The notes under the pieces are model-generated. The model saw only the letters and a program-made list of their open reading frames with translations. It was not told where the DNA came from and searched no databases. A DNA stretch of 7,346 nucleotides from Rhizobacter sp. (GTDB lineage Bacteria; Pseudomonadota; Gammaproteobacteria; Burkholderiales; Burkholderiaceae_C), in NCBI GenBank assembly GCA_025351675.1, contig JANXVK010000613.1, positions 1 to 7,346 of the forward strand. The letters run 5' to 3'. Position 1 is the first letter of the stretch, and each line of letters starts with the position of its first letter. The translations under genes and the position numbers were made by a program. This document shows positions 6,139 to 7,346 of this stretch, in pieces.

Positions 6139-7008
6139 ATGACCGCCGAACCCCGCCTGAACCACGTCCAAGCCCTCGGCGTCAGCGGCTTGCGTCGCAT
6201 GGCGTACCGGGAGTGGGGCGATGCCGCCAACCCGCGCGTGCTGATCTGCGTGCACGGCTTGGCGCGCCAGGCGTGCGACTTCGACACGCTGGCGCAGGCG
6301 ATGAGCGCCGAGTACCGCGTGGTGTGCGCCGACGTGATCGGGCGCGGGCAGTCGGATTGGCTCGCCGATCCGAGCGGCTACCAGATCCCGGCCTACGTGG
6401 CCGACATGGTGACGCTCTTGGCGCGCCTGAACGCACAGACCGTGCACTGGGTCGGCACCTCGATGGGCGGGTTGATCGGCTTGGGCCTGGCCTCGCTGCC
6501 GCAGTCGCCAATCAGCAAGCTGGTGCTCAACGATGTCGGCCCGACGATCCGGTTCGAGGCGCTGGTGCGGATCGGCAACTACCTCGGTCAGCCGCTGCGC
6601 TGGAACACACTCGACGAGGCCGCCGACTACCTGCACACGATCTCGGCCAGCTTCGGCCCGCACACGCGCGATCAGTGGCTGGCGCTGTCGCGCCCGATGC
6701 TCAAGGCGGATGGCGACGGCTTCAAGCTGCACTACGACCCGGCCATCGCGCAGCCCTTCAAGGCGATCACACCCGAGATCGCGGCGGCCGGTGAGGCGAT
6801 GACCTGGGCCGCGTTCGATGCCATTCGGTGCCCGACGCTGGTGCTGCGCGGTGCCGACTCCGACCTGCTGACCCTTGAGACCGCGCAGGCGATGACGCAG
6901 CGCGGTGCCAAGGCACGCTTGGTCGAGTTCGCCGGTGTTGGCCATGCGCCGACGCTCGTCGCCGACGACCAAGTGACGGTCGTGCGGGAGTTTCTGCTCA
7001 GCCCATGA
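6139..7008 (+). CDS. Alpha/beta hydrolase
   Basis: A 289-residue cytoplasmic alpha/beta-hydrolase-fold protein with no signal peptide. Visible elements: oxyanion-loop VHGLAR (38-43), nucleophile elbow GTSMGG with S108, the acid in GADSDLL (D242 most likely, D240 possible), and catalytic histidine H269 in GVGHAPTL. The cap region about 140-220 is the variable substrate-selecting part. The catalytic set is complete, so an esterase or related hydrolase is expected, but the substrate cannot be told from sequence. The start at 6139 lacks a clear Shine-Dalgarno; it is kept because the N-terminal strand follows directly and no better start exists. The stop overlaps the ATG of the relA-like gene (ATGA at 7005-7008), so the two are probably co-transcribed and translationally coupled. 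As I recall, this pairing is seen in other Burkholderiales, which hints at a conserved but unexplained link. Confidence 0.92.
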   Translation: MTAEPRLNHVQALGVSGLRRMAYREWGDAANPRVLICVHGLARQACDFDTLAQAMSAEYRVVCADVIGRGQSDWLADPSGYQIPAYVADMVTLLARLNAQTVHWVGTSMGGLIGLGLASLPQSPISKLVLNDVGPTIRFEALVRIGNYLGQPLRWNTLDEAADYLHTISASFGPHTRDQWLALSRPMLKADGDGFKLHYDPAIAQPFKAITPEIAAAGEAMTWAAFDAIRCPTLVLRGADSDLLTLETAQAMTQRGAKARLVEFAGVGHAPTLVADDQVTVVREFLLSP

Positions 7009-7346
7009 AGACCGGCGTGCTGGACGCGCGCATCGACGCCGCGCCCATCGTTCACCTGATCGACGAACACCCCGACGCCGCCGCGGAAGGCTTGCAGCTG
7101 GTGCGCGCGCGCGCTTTCGCCGAGCCGCTGCTCGACGGCCAACTGCTCGACACCGGCGAAGACGCGCTCGCCCACGCCGACGCCGTCGCCGCGATCCTGC
7201 AGGGCATCGGTGCCGCGCCGGCGATGCGCGCCGCGGCGTACCTCGTCTTTGCCGGCGACTACCTTCACCGGCCCGACGAAGTGATCGCGAAAGCCTTCGG
7301 CCCGTCGCATGCGAGCCTGGTCGTGAACACCCGCAAGCTGGTGCAG
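7005..7346 (+). CDS. relA: RelA/SpoT family (p)ppGpp synthetase, N-terminal part only
   Basis: The frame opens at the ATG at 7005 and runs without a stop to the window end (114 codons of a protein usually over 700). The piece corresponds to the beginning of the N-terminal hydrolase (HD) domain: FAEPLLDGQLLDTGEDALAH, then VAAILQGIG, RAAAYLVFAGDYLHRPDEVI and AFGPSHASLVVNTRKLVQ, equivalent to the start of RelA/SpoT proteins up to the segment ending in RKL. Where SpoT has its HD dipeptide (ALLHD), this protein has YLVFAGDY, so the metal-binding HD appears lost, as in E. coli RelA. A RelA-type synthetase, making the alarmone (p)ppGpp on starved ribosomes, is therefore more likely than a bifunctional enzyme. 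The start overlaps the hydrolase stop by ATGA; GGGAG lies about 14 nt upstream, slightly far. The synthetase domain itself is outside the window. Confidence 0.82.
   Translation, partial: MKTGVLDARIDAAPIVHLIDEHPDAAAEGLQLVRARAFAEPLLDGQLLDTGEDALAHADAVAAILQGIGAAPAMRAAAYLVFAGDYLHRPDEVIAKAFGPSHASLVVNTRKLVQ

Noticed and set aside
5151..6287. Minus-strand extension of the ompR frame far upstream of 5150
   Set aside because: The OmpR family starts right after the ATG at 5150, which has its own GGAG; the extension is antisense to the SIMPL gene and Arg/Ala-rich without domain features.
6103..6972. Minus-strand open frame opposite the alpha/beta hydrolase (289 codons)
   Set aside because: It mirrors the hydrolase gene, whose catalytic motifs are all intact on the plus strand; the antisense product shows no motif.

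Overview
The window looks like ordinary chromosome from a GC-rich betaproteobacterium, most likely of the order Burkholderiales. The evidence is strong G/C bias at third codon positions, Burkholderiales-like versions of IspD/IspF, OmpR/EnvZ (close to Bordetella RisA/RisS as I remember them) and a RelA-type (p)ppGpp synthetase, and GC-rich intergenic repeats of a kind I recall from Comamonadaceae and relatives. I saw no transposase, phage gene, CRISPR array, rRNA or tRNA.

Layout. Positions 1-1123 (+) carry the 3' part of ispD and a complete ispF, two steps of the MEP isoprenoid pathway. Between them lies a GC-rich repeat containing a 34-codon open frame that overlaps both neighbours by ATGA. 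Converging on ispF is a minus-strand block reading from about 5150 down to 1145: an OmpR-type response regulator, its EnvZ-type sensor kinase, a secreted protein of the 'purine nucleoside permease' (NUP) family, and a CPBP-family membrane protease. The regulator-kinase gap holds a second GC-rich repeat and an intrinsic-terminator-like hairpin just before the kinase start. Divergent from the regulator, on the plus strand, are a secreted SIMPL/DUF541 protein, an alpha/beta hydrolase, and the first 114 codons of a relA-like gene that overlaps the hydrolase stop by ATGA.

How the genes fit together. IspD and IspF make isoprenoid precursors. OmpR/EnvZ is an envelope-sensing pair, and two of its near neighbours (NUP, SIMPL) have signal peptides while a third (CPBP) is a membrane protease, so an envelope-stress theme is possible but inferred. 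The hydrolase and relA are probably translationally coupled. Nothing here is a clearly new defence or mobile system. The points most worth a second look are the repeat-derived mini-ORF bridging ispD and ispF, the terminator between ompR and envZ, and the NUP protein, which looks like a periplasmic nucleoside-phosphorylase-fold protein and not a membrane permease.
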